From Gonocerus acuteangulatus (taxonomy: Eukaryota; Arthropoda; Insecta; Hemiptera; Coreidae), in assembly GCA_946811695.1 (NCBI GenBank), contig OX328130.1, positions 70,171,973 to 70,235,972 on the forward strand: a stretch of DNA of 64,000 bases. The letters run 5' to 3'. The notes beneath the pieces were generated by a model. It made no database searches, was not told where the DNA came from, and saw nothing but the letters and a program-made list of their open reading frames with translations. The position numbers and the translations under genes are program-made. How positions within the stretch are numbered: position 1 is the stretch's first letter; the number at the start of each line of letters is the position of its first letter. Shown one piece after another: positions 22,776 to 34,076 of the stretch.

Positions 22776-23445
22776 CTTGAAGGTAGTGTTGTTAAAAGCG
22801 AGCCCTGACTAGAGGCTTCAGGCCTGAACCTTGAACCTAACCCCCACAGCCCGACCTCTGAGGGCTGGATGAAGGCTCGCGTGTGAGGCTTCAGCCTAAC
22901 CTTATCAAGCCCTGAAGGTTCTCCATCGAGCCTTGAAGGCTGGGCCTTGGAGCCCTAGGAAGGTAGAACTTCCGCAAGCATGGTTATAGTAGTATAGTAG
23001 TAGTAGGACAGTGTTGCCATCAACGTCTCACAGAAGAGTTTATTTTTTAGGAAAAGTTACTATTTTTACCCAATTAGTGATCCATATAATTGGTTTATCA
23101 ATGAAATGGTGAATTTAATTGCCAGCGAATAATTTCAATGTGGCGGAAAGAATTTAGGACAAATCTACTAAAGTATATTTCATGAAACAGCTGTTTGCCC
23201 ACCATCCGCCATTCTTTAAATGAAAATTAAAAGGCTTCAAAGCATGCGCCTTCTCCCGAGGCGAGCCTTCAAGGCTCGCGCCTTCTCCCCAGGCGAGCCT
23301 TCAAGGCTCGCGCCTTCTACCAAGCCGAGCCTTCAAGGCTCGCGCCTCCTATCGAGCCCTGCGAAGCTCTGGGAGCTCGAGCGAAGCTCTGGGAGCCGCG
23401 CCTTCTAGCCTTAAAGGCGCGCTCTTTTACAACACTACTTGAAGG
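22776..23445. mobile_element. Non-autonomous hAT element (MITE) with 8-bp target-site duplication
   Basis: CTTGAAGG at 22776-22783 and 23438-23445 is a perfect 8-bp duplication, the hAT hallmark. The element (22784-23437, 654 bp) begins TAGTGTTGTTAAAAGCG and ends with the inverse, CGCTCTTTTACAACACTA. Its ends are GC-rich and hold repeated palindromes such as GCGAGCCTTCAAGGCTCGC, unlike the AT-rich surroundings. No transposase frame is present. The target lies within a natural inverted repeat (AATGGCGT...AACGCCATT). Confidence 0.85.
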
Positions 23446-24011
23446 TCATTAACGCCATTCTTTTGTTTGGTCATTTTTATTATAATACTGTAATAAGTAT
23501 TAATATTAGACATTCTGATTAAATTGCTAGTAAAAAATGTTTTATTTGCCCACATTTAGTTCAAACGACAAAAGAGAAATGCTCAATTTCTTGTAAAAAC
23601 ATTTATAAAAATAGACAAAACAAAAAATAATAACAAAAATAACTGAAAAAAAAAAATAATAAGTCAAGTTCGTTAACAAGGAGAATTCGTCCTCAGGAAC
23701 AATTTTTTTGGGGGCGATATACTTGTTACCAAAACTCGAATAGTTTCATTATTGCGTTACCATGTTTCCAGGTATATGTTTCCTATGTAATAGCTGTTAC
23801 CCAGTGTGCCATGCTACACCTACTTTCTGCCTATGACTCTCCCCGTATCAAGATCTATCTGTATAACCAGTTACGTCAAAATCGGTTAAACGGTGTGGAT
23901 TTGCTTATATCTGTCTAGCAATTTATAATGCAGCCGGCAGAGGCCATGAGTTTCCACTAATGAAAGTATTTCTCCGCGAGATGAGACCATTCCTTTGATA
24001 TATAACTTTAC
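23446..24011. other. Spacer with a Helitron-like 3' segment (minus strand)
   Basis: About 23779-23925 matches, in inverse, the ends at 38150-38241 and 63255-63388 (GTTACCCAGTGTGCCATGC; ACGTCAAAATCGG). Those copies end in CTAGT. The rest is AT-rich without a gene. Confidence 0.4.
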
Positions 24012-24192
24012 AACCCCCCCCCTCCACTCCCCTCCCCCTGCCCTCCCCTCCCCCTCCCCCTACCCCTCCCCTCCCCTCCCCCTCCCCCTCCCCTCCCCCT
24101 CCCCCTCCCCTCCCCTCCCCTCTCCCTCTCCCTCTCCCTCTCCCCCTCCCTCTCCCTCTCCCTCTCCCTCTACCTCTCCCTCTCCCTCTCCC
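24012..24192. repeat. (CCCCTC)n/(TCTCCC)n low-complexity tract
   Basis: A pyrimidine-only stretch of C4-5TC and then TCTCCC units. It yields Gly-Arg or Pro-Ser open frames that are artefacts of the repeat. Confidence 0.95.
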
Positions 24193-24382
24193 GGGAGAAG
24201 TTTCACGAAAGTACGACAATGTAGCTACTTCTGACAATAGAATGACAGAAAGTGTAATACGACCAGATAAAGCTCCGTAGGATGTGGGTTCCAAAGATAC
24301 CATATAGAATTACTGAGGATTCCTTGGATTAGGAGCACGGGCTTAGTTCTCTTTGGGGTATTATAGGATAATCGCATGAGTT

Positions 24383-24384
<2 letters not shown>

Positions 24385-24440
<56 letters not shown>
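24385..24440. repeat. (TA)n microsatellite
   Basis: Uninterrupted TA dinucleotides next to the PIF/Harbinger-derived copy that begins at 24445. Confidence 0.95.
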
Positions 24441-24444
<4 letters not shown>

Positions 24445-25078
24445 AACAGGATGTTCCGATTTTAAAAGCTTCAGGAGCGTGTAGGGGATCAATAACCTAA
24501 GACGAAAAGTCTTCTAAAGATTTGCTCGTTTTAACTTCGTTTTGCAGAAAATCGCAAAACAAGAAACAAAACAAGTTTTCATTTTTGTACTTACTTATTT
24601 TTAAAGTATTTTAAACTTTAGATTCATGAAACCGATAGATATAAAACCATACGTTGGAGAACACAGAGTTTCATGAAACCGATTTCATGAAACCTGGTTT
24701 CATGAAATTCGTTAAGTAGGTGTCATGAAATTCGTTAAATCGGTTTCCTATTGCCTAAGTTTCAGGTTTCATCAATGGATCTACTAGCTCCAATAAGCGA
24801 TCAAAGACTCGCTTCGACATCCTAAAAAAAGCTTTAATAAATTTATGAGGATCTGTGTATTAGTTGGCTAGCTTCAAAAATACAGCTGTGTTGCCGATCC
24901 CTAATAATCTGCTGAACCGAGAACTTGCGGCATTTAATTTTTATTTTTTAGCCACCACCACAACACAAGTCCATCGTCGTCTGAATGAATCATGAAACCG
25001 AAGGAAAACAGTTTATTCTGTGTGCACGCTTTAATAAAATAGGTTTCATGAAACCAGTTTCTTTAGTGTGCACCGGAC
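24445..25078 (-). mobile_element. PIF/Harbinger-derived element, copy 1
   Basis: It is an inverted, nearly identical copy of 43388-44045, where the coding remnant is described. The cluster of TTTCATGAAA palindromes is at about 24625-24760, and the outer end reads CCGGTGCACAC on the - strand. Confidence 0.6.
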
Positions 25079-25083
25079 CTCAA

Positions 25084-25248
25084 CTATTAGCGCGGTTCCT
25101 CCCTCCATCATAGGGAGGAACCCCGCTTATAGGGTTGATACAATGAAACAATCCGGAAGTGCCGACTAGAAAATTTCGCGTTTCAGAACCCCTAGAGACC
25201 AAAAATAACGGTGGTTCAAATTTGTATATACATATATATATATGTATA

Positions 25249-25301
<53 letters not shown>

Positions 25302-26239
25302 CTGTTCGCTCTCTAGATAGAAGACGAATGGTCCGATTTTGATAAAATTTGGTACAAAAATCCTTCGTCCAATTTGAAAGGTCAAGTTCGTTAACCAGCA
25401 AAATCCGCCTACTGGAAGATGGCGTTTGGGGCGAAATTCGCGCAAAAAAAATCGTAACGCTTACGTTTTTGAGTTCATACGCTTCTAAGTACTCGTTTTA
25501 TATTATTCCTGGGCTAGGAAAACGAATGAAACCATTTTCAAGGCGATAGCTTTAACCGTTTTCGAGAAAATTGGAAAAATATTTTTTGAATACCGTTTTT
25601 AGTTTGGGTACTTAGAATCATGGGATTCAGTTGAAACATTTTCTGCATGTTCTACTTTCATCAAAACTATTATGTTGAAATTTTGGTTACGTTTGGAGTT
25701 AAGGAAGGGTTAGAATAAAATATTTTATTAACAGACATAAAAAGTTTTAGTAACTTCGTTTACTTTCCTTAATATCTCGAAAAAGGTTGAAAATCTTGGT
25801 AAACGGAAGAATACCATTAGAAAGCTTATTAAATGCTCTAAAAAAAAGGTTCTAATGAAAGTTTTGATTAGGCGATGTCAATCGGAGAAATAAGAGCTTA
25901 AAACTTTAAAGTAATTGATTTCGCTTATTCGAACTGTTCTTTTTGTCTGTTTTTTATTCCTTGTTATTTTTTAATTGCTTATTGTTGGATAATGTATTTG
26001 AAAATAAAACAGGTTAAGAAAAATAAGAAAAACAATTTAATGTTAGAGATATGGATTTCCAAGATATATAGCTTTTCAACTGCCTAGCGTCCTTCCTAGG
26101 GAGGGTTGTAATAATTAATTTAAAAAAAAAGACTGGTGGAACCAAAATAATAACTGCTTCTATTTTAATCTTTCCAAATTAGACTAGGGATATGAACGGA
26201 ACCGCGCTAAGATGATGCAGTCCTGCGAGACGGACTTTT
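25084..26239 (+). mobile_element. HINE-like family 1, near-complete copy
   Basis: It begins TTAGCGCGGTTCC, followed by the hairpin CCTCCCTCCATCATAGGGAG. It ends with the inverse GGAACCGCGCTAA, then a hairpin-forming tail and CGGACTTTT. The (TA)n tract is at 25255-25298. The internal segment GAAAGCTTATTAAATGCTC at about 25818 is the single-copy form of the 79-bp satellite unit seen at 53718. No protein is encoded. Confidence 0.75.
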
Positions 26240-26646
26240 TTTTATCCTAAACTCTCCAAAGGTCAGTATGGATAAAAACAGGAATGCGACATGATGACGC
26301 AGTTACTGCGAGTCGGACTTTTGTGTGTGAATTCGCTGATACGTATTCATCACTTACAGCGTTATTTAATTATTAAATATCAACCTCACGAGAAATAGTA
26401 TGAAATCTTGAGCCGTGAGCTGGGGGGTTTTAGACCACCACCAAGTTCGTCCATTATGAAAACTTAATAGTACGTGGCACCGACTCAACAGATTAGGACA
26501 AAACGTTAACTATTTTTATCCTAAACTTTCCAAAGGTCACTATGGATAAAAACAGGAATGCGCCATGATGACGCAGTTCCTGCGAGTCGGACTTTTGCGT
26601 GTGAATTCGCTGATACGTATTCATCACTTACAGCGTTATTTAATTA
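26240..26646 (-). mobile_element. HINE-like family 3 segment, left of the Helitron
   Basis: It contains two successive copies of the end motif (inverse of AAAAGTCCGACTCGCAGGAA and CTGCGTCATCATGGCGCATT) and ATGGATAAAAACAGGAATGC. The family continues after the Helitron at 28268. Positions 26360-26410 also give an unoccupied version of the Helitron target. Confidence 0.6.
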
Positions 26647-26963
26647 CTAGCTGACCCGGCGAACTTCGTAGCTCCTAACAGTCGATTCTTTATTTATTTT
26701 TTTTTTTTGTTAATACTTGTTCTGCTATTTAGGACACCGTGTCAGCTAGTAAGATAAAAAAAAAAGAAGAAAAAAACAACTTAATAAGTAAACAATTACA
26801 TTATGTCAAAACATAAAAATGATAAAACACTTAAAATTCTTTTAATAGTCACTAAAAATCACAATGAAAATTACAATATCAGATTTCTTATTATGATACC
26901 AACTTATTATATTTCATTTTATTTTTACTTATTCTAAATTAAGTTTCGTTTTTATTGTATTAC

Positions 26964-27145
26964 TTAATGGTACACGATATTTTTTGTTCCATTACCTGAC
27001 GCATAAACAAACAGAGCAGATGGTTTTCCAACATGGGAACAGGCAACATACAATTGACCATGCGAGAAACATGGGTTTTCTAGATTAATACCACAAACAC
27101 TTAATGACTGTCCCTGTAATTTGTTTATAGTCGAACTGAGTTCTT
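26964..27145 (-). pseudogene. Helitron helicase C-terminal remnant
   Basis: The frame reads TINKLQGQSLSVCGINLENP, then CFSHGQLYVACSHVGKPSAL and FVYASGNGTKNIVYH, ending at TAA 26964-26966. These are the last Pif1-like helicase motifs of Helitrons (the GQS block and the YVACSRVG block). Nearly everything between this and the N-terminal remnant is lost. Confidence 0.85.
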
Positions 27146-27206
27146 AGGTCCAATAGCAACTCAGCTGCAGGCACTGTAATGAATTCACAGCAGCTCGATT
27201 CAAACT

Positions 27207-27338
27207 TCATTCGTGAATTCTTTCACGTTCATTGCGATCTTCACGTTCCTGGGCAGTACGATTAGATTGATAATTAATTTGATTCTTTACATTTCGGGTT
27301 CTTCTGCCTGAATTTGTCCGCCGTCTTATAGGAGGCAT
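27207..27338 (-). pseudogene. Helitron Rep-helicase N-terminal remnant
   Basis: ATG at 27338 opens a 43-codon frame beginning MPPIRRRTNSGRRTRNVKNQ, then a charged QEREDRNERER stretch and TGA at 27207-27209. This matches the usual N-terminus of animal Helitron Rep/helicase proteins. The Rep catalytic region is deleted. Confidence 0.75.
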
Positions 27339-28267
27339 ATTTAGTAAGTCACAAACACACAACACTTTAGTAATTTTATAGAAATTTGTGGCTTTTAGAT
27401 TTAGTAATATTATAGATGCACAGCAAAGAGATGTTTACATTTCAAGTGACATTTTACCACAGACAATTTGTTTTTGAGTAACCATCGTATAAATATTGAC
27501 ATTAATATTTATACGATACTAATGTCACTCAATTGTTTTGCCTTCCCAGAACCCCTCCACTAACACTTAAACTTTATGGTATGGTATTAAAGTTCTAATT
27601 GACCTTTAAGTATTATTGCGAATCTTTTGTATGGGAATATAGAAAAGTGGGGTCTTTTTTACTTCGTTAACGCAAATATAAATTAATTTAAATTGCATTA
27701 TTAACATGTGATTCTATTATCACCTAGTGATTACATGTTCTTATTTATTTACTTTTTTTACACAAATAACCTAATACGTTAACAGTTGTTTTTATTTTAA
27801 AATGAATTTGCGTTAAGGAAGTAAAAAATACCCGAAAAGTGTTGTTTTTAGACTTTTTCAGGCAAATTTTTAAATTTTTCTCTCTGTAAGTACCATCCTC
27901 GTAGTTCAAGGAATATTATAAAAAAAGAATTAGCGAAATCGGTTCAGTTGTTCTCGAGATTTGCGCTTACCAACACATTTAGCGATTCATTTTTATATAA
28001 TAGATATACAAATACGTTAGCTGTTAAAAATATTATAATTGAGAACATATGTTTTTATTTAAACATGAATTTGCGTTGGGGAAGTAAAAAATACCCCAAA
28101 AGTGTTGTTTTTAGACTTTTTCAGGCAACTTTTTAAATTTTTCTCTCCGTAAGAACCATCCTCGTAGTTCAAGGAATATTATAAAAAAAGAATTAGCGAA
28201 ATCGGATCAGTTGTTCTCGAGATTTGCGCTTACCAACACATTTAGCGATTCATTTTTATATAATACA

Positions 28268-29090
28268 TTAAATGCCAACCTCAAGAGAGATTATATGAAA
28301 TCTTGAGCCGGGCGGGGGGTTTTAGACCACCACCAAGTTCGTCCATTATGAAAACGTAATAGCACGTGGCACCGACTCAACAGGTGTTGAAGGAGACAAG
28401 TTCCTCGGAAGTTCGCCGCAAGTGGAGTATAGAGAGAATTAGATTTAGAATATTGAAGAGAAAGCTTGCTGAGAAGTCCGTTAGTTAGGATGGAGTTGAT
28501 GGTGGAAGAGGCTTTCATGGTTTTCCAGCCGCTGAAATATTGGAAGGGATTTTTCACTTAGACCGGCTTCGATTTTCCAGCGAATTCTTTCGCCAAAGAA
28601 AAATCATCACGTTGATTTACTATTCGGAGGAAGTTTTAACTCTTTCAATATTTATGGTTTTGGGTCGCTTAAGGTTTCTCTTTTCACGGCGTACAGATAA
28701 CCATTTAATGAAGGAACATACCCTCGACAAATGACAAACCTAGGGCCATCACATACAAAAGAAAAGACAGGAAACAAACAGACGTTTTAGACTACTAAAT
28801 AGACTACTAGATCCCCGCTCGAAATTATCTTTACAGAACAGGAGACTATACTACAATACTTTAACCCACCTGGACGTATGGCTTGGAAGTTTGGGGGTGT
28901 GCCAAGCGATCCAATATCCTCAGAATCCAAGCCCTCCAATCCGAAATACTCCGCAAAATAGTCAATAGTTCTATGTTTCAAACTTCACTATCCACAATGA
29001 CCTAGAAATCCCCTTTGTCCAAACTCTATCCACCCGGTATCTTAATTTCCACTCCCGTTTGCCGTTGGGTTTGACAATCCTCTAATCAAT
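28268..29090. mobile_element. HINE-like family 3 continuation with an embedded Jockey RT fragment
   Basis: 28268-28735 is the inverse of 42750-43235 and 44080-44530. At about 28845-28990 the + strand encodes TWTYGLEVWGCAKRSNILRI and QALQSEILRKIVNSS, the thumb region of Jockey-clade reverse transcriptase, then stops; FHSRLPLG near 29055 is a further remnant. The same fragment is at 42405-42640 on the - strand, so it travels with the family. Confidence 0.6.
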
Positions 29091-29094
29091 AAGT

Positions 29095-29655
29095 TATCCT
29101 CACTTTTTTCACTTAGACCGGCTTCAATTTTCCAGCGAATTCTTGCGCCTAAGGAAAATCATCACGTTGATCTACTATTCGGAAGATATTTTAACTCTTT
29201 CAATATTTATGGTTTTAGTTCGCTTAAAGTTTGGCTATTCTCTAACATGTAATTATTGAATGAAGGAACAAGAACAACAACAGCAACTATAAATGTAATA
29301 TGTAATAATACTTTCTGGAACAATTTTCAACTGAATAAATCGTTTCAAAATACCCAAACTGAAAATTAGTTTGGAAAATTAGGTGTTTCAATGTTTATCG
29401 AAAACAATTACAGATATATTTTTAAAAATGCTAGAAACCTATAAAACGAGTACCTGTAAGCTAATGAACTTGAAAACGTAAGCGTCACGATTTTTTTCGC
29501 GCACATTTCGCTCCAAAAAAAAGCATCTTGCGGGGACGGATTCTGCTGGTCAACGATCTTGACCTTTCAAATGTGACGAAATATATCTGTACCTAACTTC
29601 ATCAAAATCGGACCATTTTTAAGCCAATTAGAGAGTGAAAAGACAAACATGTACA

Positions 29656-29706
<51 letters not shown>

Positions 29707-29850
29707 AATTCGAATAACCGTTATATTGTTGATCTATGGGATCTAAAACATGAAATTTTCGTGCCGGCACTTCCGGATTGTGGCAACATCATAAGCGGGT
29801 TTCCTCCCTACGGAGGCAGGGAGGAACCGAGCAAAAAGAGGCTGGTTCGT
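29095..29850 (-). mobile_element. HINE-like family 1 copy, inverted
   Basis: It contains the inverse of the family 1 blocks CAAGTTCGTTAACCAGCAG and AACGCTTACGTTTTCG, a (TA)n tract at 29660-29703, and the hairpin end GGAGGCAGGGAGGAACCGAGC near 29825. Its inner side (29095-29600) is the inverse of 41862-42440. Confidence 0.65.
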
Positions 29851-30439
29851 CCTTACATTCTTTCCATTGAAGCAAATCGGACTTTAATTAAAATGTGTCA
29901 TGGTTTAGACAATTTTTCTTTACAAGAAGTTCTTTACACTCATTGCAGAAAAGTGATAAGGTTTAACTAGGTTAGTCAATACTATAAAGTAATCCAAGTT
30001 CTAGACATTAGCAGCAAATCTTCAGATTATTACAACACATAATGAATTTCAAGCCGACGATAATATTATGTTAATAAGATTAGCGGATTAATCCAGCCCA
30101 AGCGGCGGTAGCCGAATTTGCGGTCGGCGGTTTGCCGAAAGGACTCGGGATTCAGGAGGAACGGAGCGTTAGTAATGGGAAGAAATTGGAACCTCGCTGG
30201 CCAATTATTGATCCAATTAGTTCCAATCAGCTCAATAGGATTTCTGGGAGACCAGAAATTAAGTACAAGTTATATTAAAGCAGCCTTCCCAATTTCCGAT
30301 AGGCTAGCTTTAGGAGGATTGGAATAGCTGCTTAACTTATAGCGCCTATTATTGGAAACCCGCTCTCGGAGTATGGAAGTAGAAGATTTCTCAATTTCCG
30401 AGTTAATACCTTAACTATTTAGTATGGAAATAACACTAT
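29851..30439. other. Unique non-coding sequence
   Basis: No shared repeat or convincing exon is seen. The open frame at 30118-30327 has no recognisable motif. Confidence 0.35.
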
Positions 30440-31322
30440 CATTCAATTTTTTGGAATTTCAGTTAAAAGGACTTGGACGTTCACCAAATTGGACCAAAAA
30501 ATATTATTCTAAGCGGAAATTACTCCCACACATTCGAAACGTTCGCCAAAGGAAATACTATTACCAATACGTTTCTCATTTCCATACCTTATTTTATTAA
30601 AATACTAATTTTACTATTAAATGCGATATAAAAAAACAACAACCAATTAAAACATTAGGTGAAAAGTGACAAAACCCCGTCACTTATTTCTAACTTAAGA
30701 TTTAAGAACTTATTTCTTGGATTGACATCGCCCAATCGAAAATTACATTAGAACCTTTTTTGTAGGGAATTTAGTAAGCTTTCGAATGGTCACCTTCCAC
30801 TTACCACGATTTCCCAACCGTTTTTGGGATATTTTAGAAAATTCGAAACCTTTTCATACCTCTTAATGAAATATTTTATTTCTAGTACTTTCATAACTCC
30901 AAACGGAACCAAAATTTACCTATCATAGACTAGATGAATATGGAACGTTTGGAACAAGTTTCAACTCAATTAATCGTTTCTGAATTCCCAAACTGAAAGT
31001 TAGTTTGTAAAAGTAGGTGTTTCAATGTTTCTCGAAAACGGTTACAGACATCGCTTTAAAAAAAAAATGGCCTTGTTCGTTTTGTACGTTAAGAAACCTA
31101 TAAATCGAGTACCTGCAAGCATAAGTACCCGAAAAGTTAAGCGTTACGATTTTTTTCGCGCAAATTTCGCCTCAAAAACCATCTCCCGGTGCACGGATTG
31201 TGTTAACGAACTTGACCTTTCAAATCAGACGAAAGATTTTTGTACCAAATGCCATCAAAATCGGGCCATTTTTGAACAGTCAGGACCGCGAACAGACAAA
31301 TATATATATATATGTGTGTGTG
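30440..31322 (-). mobile_element. HINE-like family 1 copy, inverted, cut by the R1 element
   Basis: Family 1 blocks run from the TAAGCGGAAATTACTCCC region at about 30515 down to CGAACAGACAAATATATA at 31290. The short (TA)n and (TG)5 at 31300-31322 mark the junction with the R1 element poly(A). Confidence 0.65.
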
Positions 31323-33785
31323 TTTTTTTTTTTTTTTTTAGGGTAGGGGATAATCTTGCATGAGACGAGGTGGACAAAGCCACTACAGTGCGAGATTCCT
31401 ACTCACTAAAAAACCACCTCCCTATACACCTCAACCACCCTACGGAACCGCCCTCAGGCACTACTTCGCAGGGGGGAGTTGGCCCTAAGCCTTCTTCATT
31501 AGTGGACTACATTATTATGAGCCGTAGTCAGGCCGTTCTTCATTTCGTAGCTTCTTGGTGATGAGAGCAGAGTATTCTGACACAGCCTCCCAGTTCTCGG
31601 TATTAGCCAGGATGAGGCTGACCACATTTTCTGGCTTCAAGGGCTCGCCCAGTTTTCGGTCCAGTTCTGCCTTTTCGATGCAAAATCTCTGGCATTCGAA
31701 GAACACATGTTCTGCAGTCTCATCTTTAGGGGCGCATGTTGGGCATGAAGACTCATCATCCAACTTAAAACGAGCTAGGTAAGCTCTGAAACAGCCGTGT
31801 CCAGTGAGCATTTGAGTTAGATAAAAATCTACTTCTCCGTGCTTCCTTTCTCTCCATGTTTTGATGAGAGGTATTAAACGATGTGTCCACCTTCCCGATG
31901 TTGAAGCATCCCAAAGCCTTTGCCAGTTCTCCATCGTCAAGTTCTTCTCCTCTTTTTCGATAGTCTTCCAATGGGCGTCTGGATCTCTCTTCCTTCGATA
32001 GATCCTACCAAGCTCTTCTGCCAAGAGGTCAATTGGAGGCATATCTGCAACGACATACGCTGCATCATACGAAACGGTGCGAAAAGCTCGGCAGGCACGT
32101 AGAGCACTTAGACGATAAATACTAGTGCAATTTCGCGCGTATGCCTTTATCAACATTGCGCTCGACCAAACGGGAGCAGCATACAGCAAGATGGAGCTAG
32201 TGATTGTTGCCAGCAGTCTCCTTCGATTTTGTCCTGGACCACCGATGTTTGGCATAATCCGAGCAAGAGCCTCTGTAGAACGTGCTGCATTACTGCTGAT
32301 CATCTTCAAATGTTCAGCAAAACTCAATCTTGCATCAATCTGCACGCCTAGATATCTGATGGATGTCTGAGAAGATATATCGAATTCTCCGACATTTATA
32401 GTGATAGACTCCATGACTTTACGGCTTGTAACTAGTAGTACCTCGGTTTTATGATCTGCAAGCTTTAGGCCTACAGAAGAAAGCCACTGACGAATGGTTG
32501 AGATAGCCTTGTTCGCATCGTATGTAATTTCTTCCAGGAGCTTTCCACAAACTACTACCGCAAGATCATCCGCGAAGCCCATCAAGTGGTCGTTTCCTCC
32601 GGCATGGGAAGTCTGAGTGCTGTGTCGTAAATTACATTCCACAGCAAAGGACCTAAAACAGAACCCTGAGGAACGCCGCCTGTAATCTTATAGATTTTTG
32701 AGCCATCATCTGTTTCGTATCTCGGGTATCTTTCAGAGAAGTAGTTCCTGATAATCCGCAGGAGGTACTGTGGGACTTCCATTTTTTCCAATCCGTCCAT
32801 AATACAATCCCATCTTGCTGAATTAAAAGCATTCTTTATATCCAAGGTTATTACAGCACAATACTTTTTGCTCCCTCTCCTCCACCTCTTACCTGCAATG
32901 GCTTCTCGGGCGGTTTTTATCACAAGGTCGATTGCATCAATTGTTGATCTGCCTTTTCGGAATCCATACTGATTCTCTGCCAGACCCCGGATACTTTCAC
33001 TAGTTTCGCTTACTCTATTGTAAACAATCATCTCCAGAACTTTTCCTGCGGTGTCCAGGAGACAAACTGGTCTGTAAGATGAAGGTTCTTCTGGAGGACC
33101 CTTGCCTTTTGGTAAGAGAACAAGATTTTGTTTCTTCCAGAGGGAGGGAAAAATGCCTTCACCGAGACAACAATTATAGGCCTCGAGGAACAGATCTGGC
33201 CTAGATTTAACAGCCTCTTTGAAAGCAACATTCGGGATATTGTCTGGGCCTCAAGCCTTAGTGTTCTTGACTCTTTTGCAGGCTTCGTCTAGCTCTTCCT
33301 GTGTGATCTCAGGTACTTGATCCTCCGCGGATAGCTGATCCACACTTGTAACCATTTCTTTTTGCCTTGGAAAAAGAGTTTTTACTATTTTCTCCAGCAG
33401 ATCGGGAGAAGTAGGAGGTGACAAACTTGAACCTTTCAGTTTTGCCATAACCGTTTTGTAGGGCATTCCCCACGTATCCTTTTCTACCTCTTCGCATAGC
33501 TTCTTCCAGCTATTTCGTTTACTTTCTTTAACAGCCTTTCCTAGAGCCCTCCTAGCTTCCTTGTGTTCTTGTTTCAGGTGTTCGTAAGAGGGGCGACTTC
33601 TCGCCCGCTGTGCTATTCTCCTCGTACGAATGCATGTTTTCCGAAGTGCAGCGATCTCCTCATTCCACCAAAATACTGGTAAATGTGGCGTTCCTTTAGA
33701 TCTCTTTGTCATTGATACATCACAGACCTCTATGACAAAATCCATCAATTGTGATACCTTCTCCTTTGCAGATCCCACCAATTCG
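31323..33785 (-). mobile_element. R1-clade LINE, 5'-truncated, in a microsatellite
   Basis: The element is on the - strand. Its poly(A) tail is at 31323-31339, next to (CA)5(TA)n, and its truncated 5' end meets (TA)n(TG)n at 33789-33865. The insertion therefore sits between CA/TA tracts, as known for microsatellite-targeting R1-clade elements (Waldo, Mino). The 3' UTR is about 31340-31514. It lacks an RNase H domain, as R1-clade elements usually do. Confidence 0.8.
31515..33781 (-). pseudogene. R1-clade reverse transcriptase (ORF2) pseudogene
   Basis: Coding blocks in order: a pre-RT region (33781-33251), then after a TGA at about 33249 the fingers and palm with GPDNIPNVAFKEAV, SSYRPVCLLDTAGK, YGFRKGRSTIDAI, ITLDIKNAFNSARW and GGVPQGSVLGPLLWNV (to about 32595). 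A frameshift near 32590 follows, then FADDLAVVV (the catalytic FADD), QTSIRYLGVQIDARLSF, and a C-terminal CPTCAPKDETAEHVFFEC zinc-knuckle. The reading ends at 31515. The endonuclease domain is lost by 5' truncation. One stop and one frameshift make it inactive but fairly young. Confidence 0.9.
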
Positions 33786-33786
33786 T

Positions 33787-33788
<2 letters not shown>

Positions 33789-33865
<77 letters not shown>
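33789..33865. repeat. (TA)n(TG)n microsatellite
   Basis: TA units then about eleven TG units flank the 5' side of the R1 insertion and probably represent its duplicated target. Confidence 0.95.
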
Positions 33866-33904
33866 TCGTCATTCGGCATCTGTCTCCAGCGGTCTTGCTC
33901 GTCC

Positions 33905-33964
33905 TGTCATCGCAATATTTCGCCGGATTCCTCTCCGGCTTCTTCGGGCTTTCACTCATCTTCA

Positions 33965-34014
<50 letters not shown>

Positions 34015-34076
34015 TGAGGATGAGTGAAAGCCCGAAGAAGCCGGAGAGGAATCCGGCGAAATATTGCGATGACAAT
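33905..34076. repeat. Foldback with ~60-bp arms around a (TA)n tract
   Basis: TGTCATCGCAATATTTCGCC at 33905 and on to TTTCACTCATC is repeated in inverse at about 34020-34076 with about one mismatch. The loop is the (TA)n tract at 33968-34012. The arms are GC-richer than their surroundings. Confidence 0.85.

Larger units (their letters stand above)
26647..28267 (-). mobile_element. Internally deleted Helitron with two tandem 5' ends
   Basis: On the - strand the 3' end is CGAAGTTCGCCGGGTCAGCTAG split as hairpin CGAAGTTCG plus CTAG at 26650-26647. The outer 5' end at 28267 reads TGTATTATATAAAAATGAAT; an inner 5' end at 28004 reads TCTATTATATAAAAATGAAT, the canonical TC start. The ~262-bp 5' segment is therefore present twice. 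Insertion is between A and T without duplication: the flanks TTTAATTA and TTAAATGCC rejoin to match the empty paralogue at 26366-26385. Only the ends of the coding region remain. Confidence 0.85.

Noticed and set aside
23923..24303. Gly-Arg-rich and Pro-Ser-rich frames
   Set aside because: They arise from the CT/GA low-complexity tract at 24012-24192.
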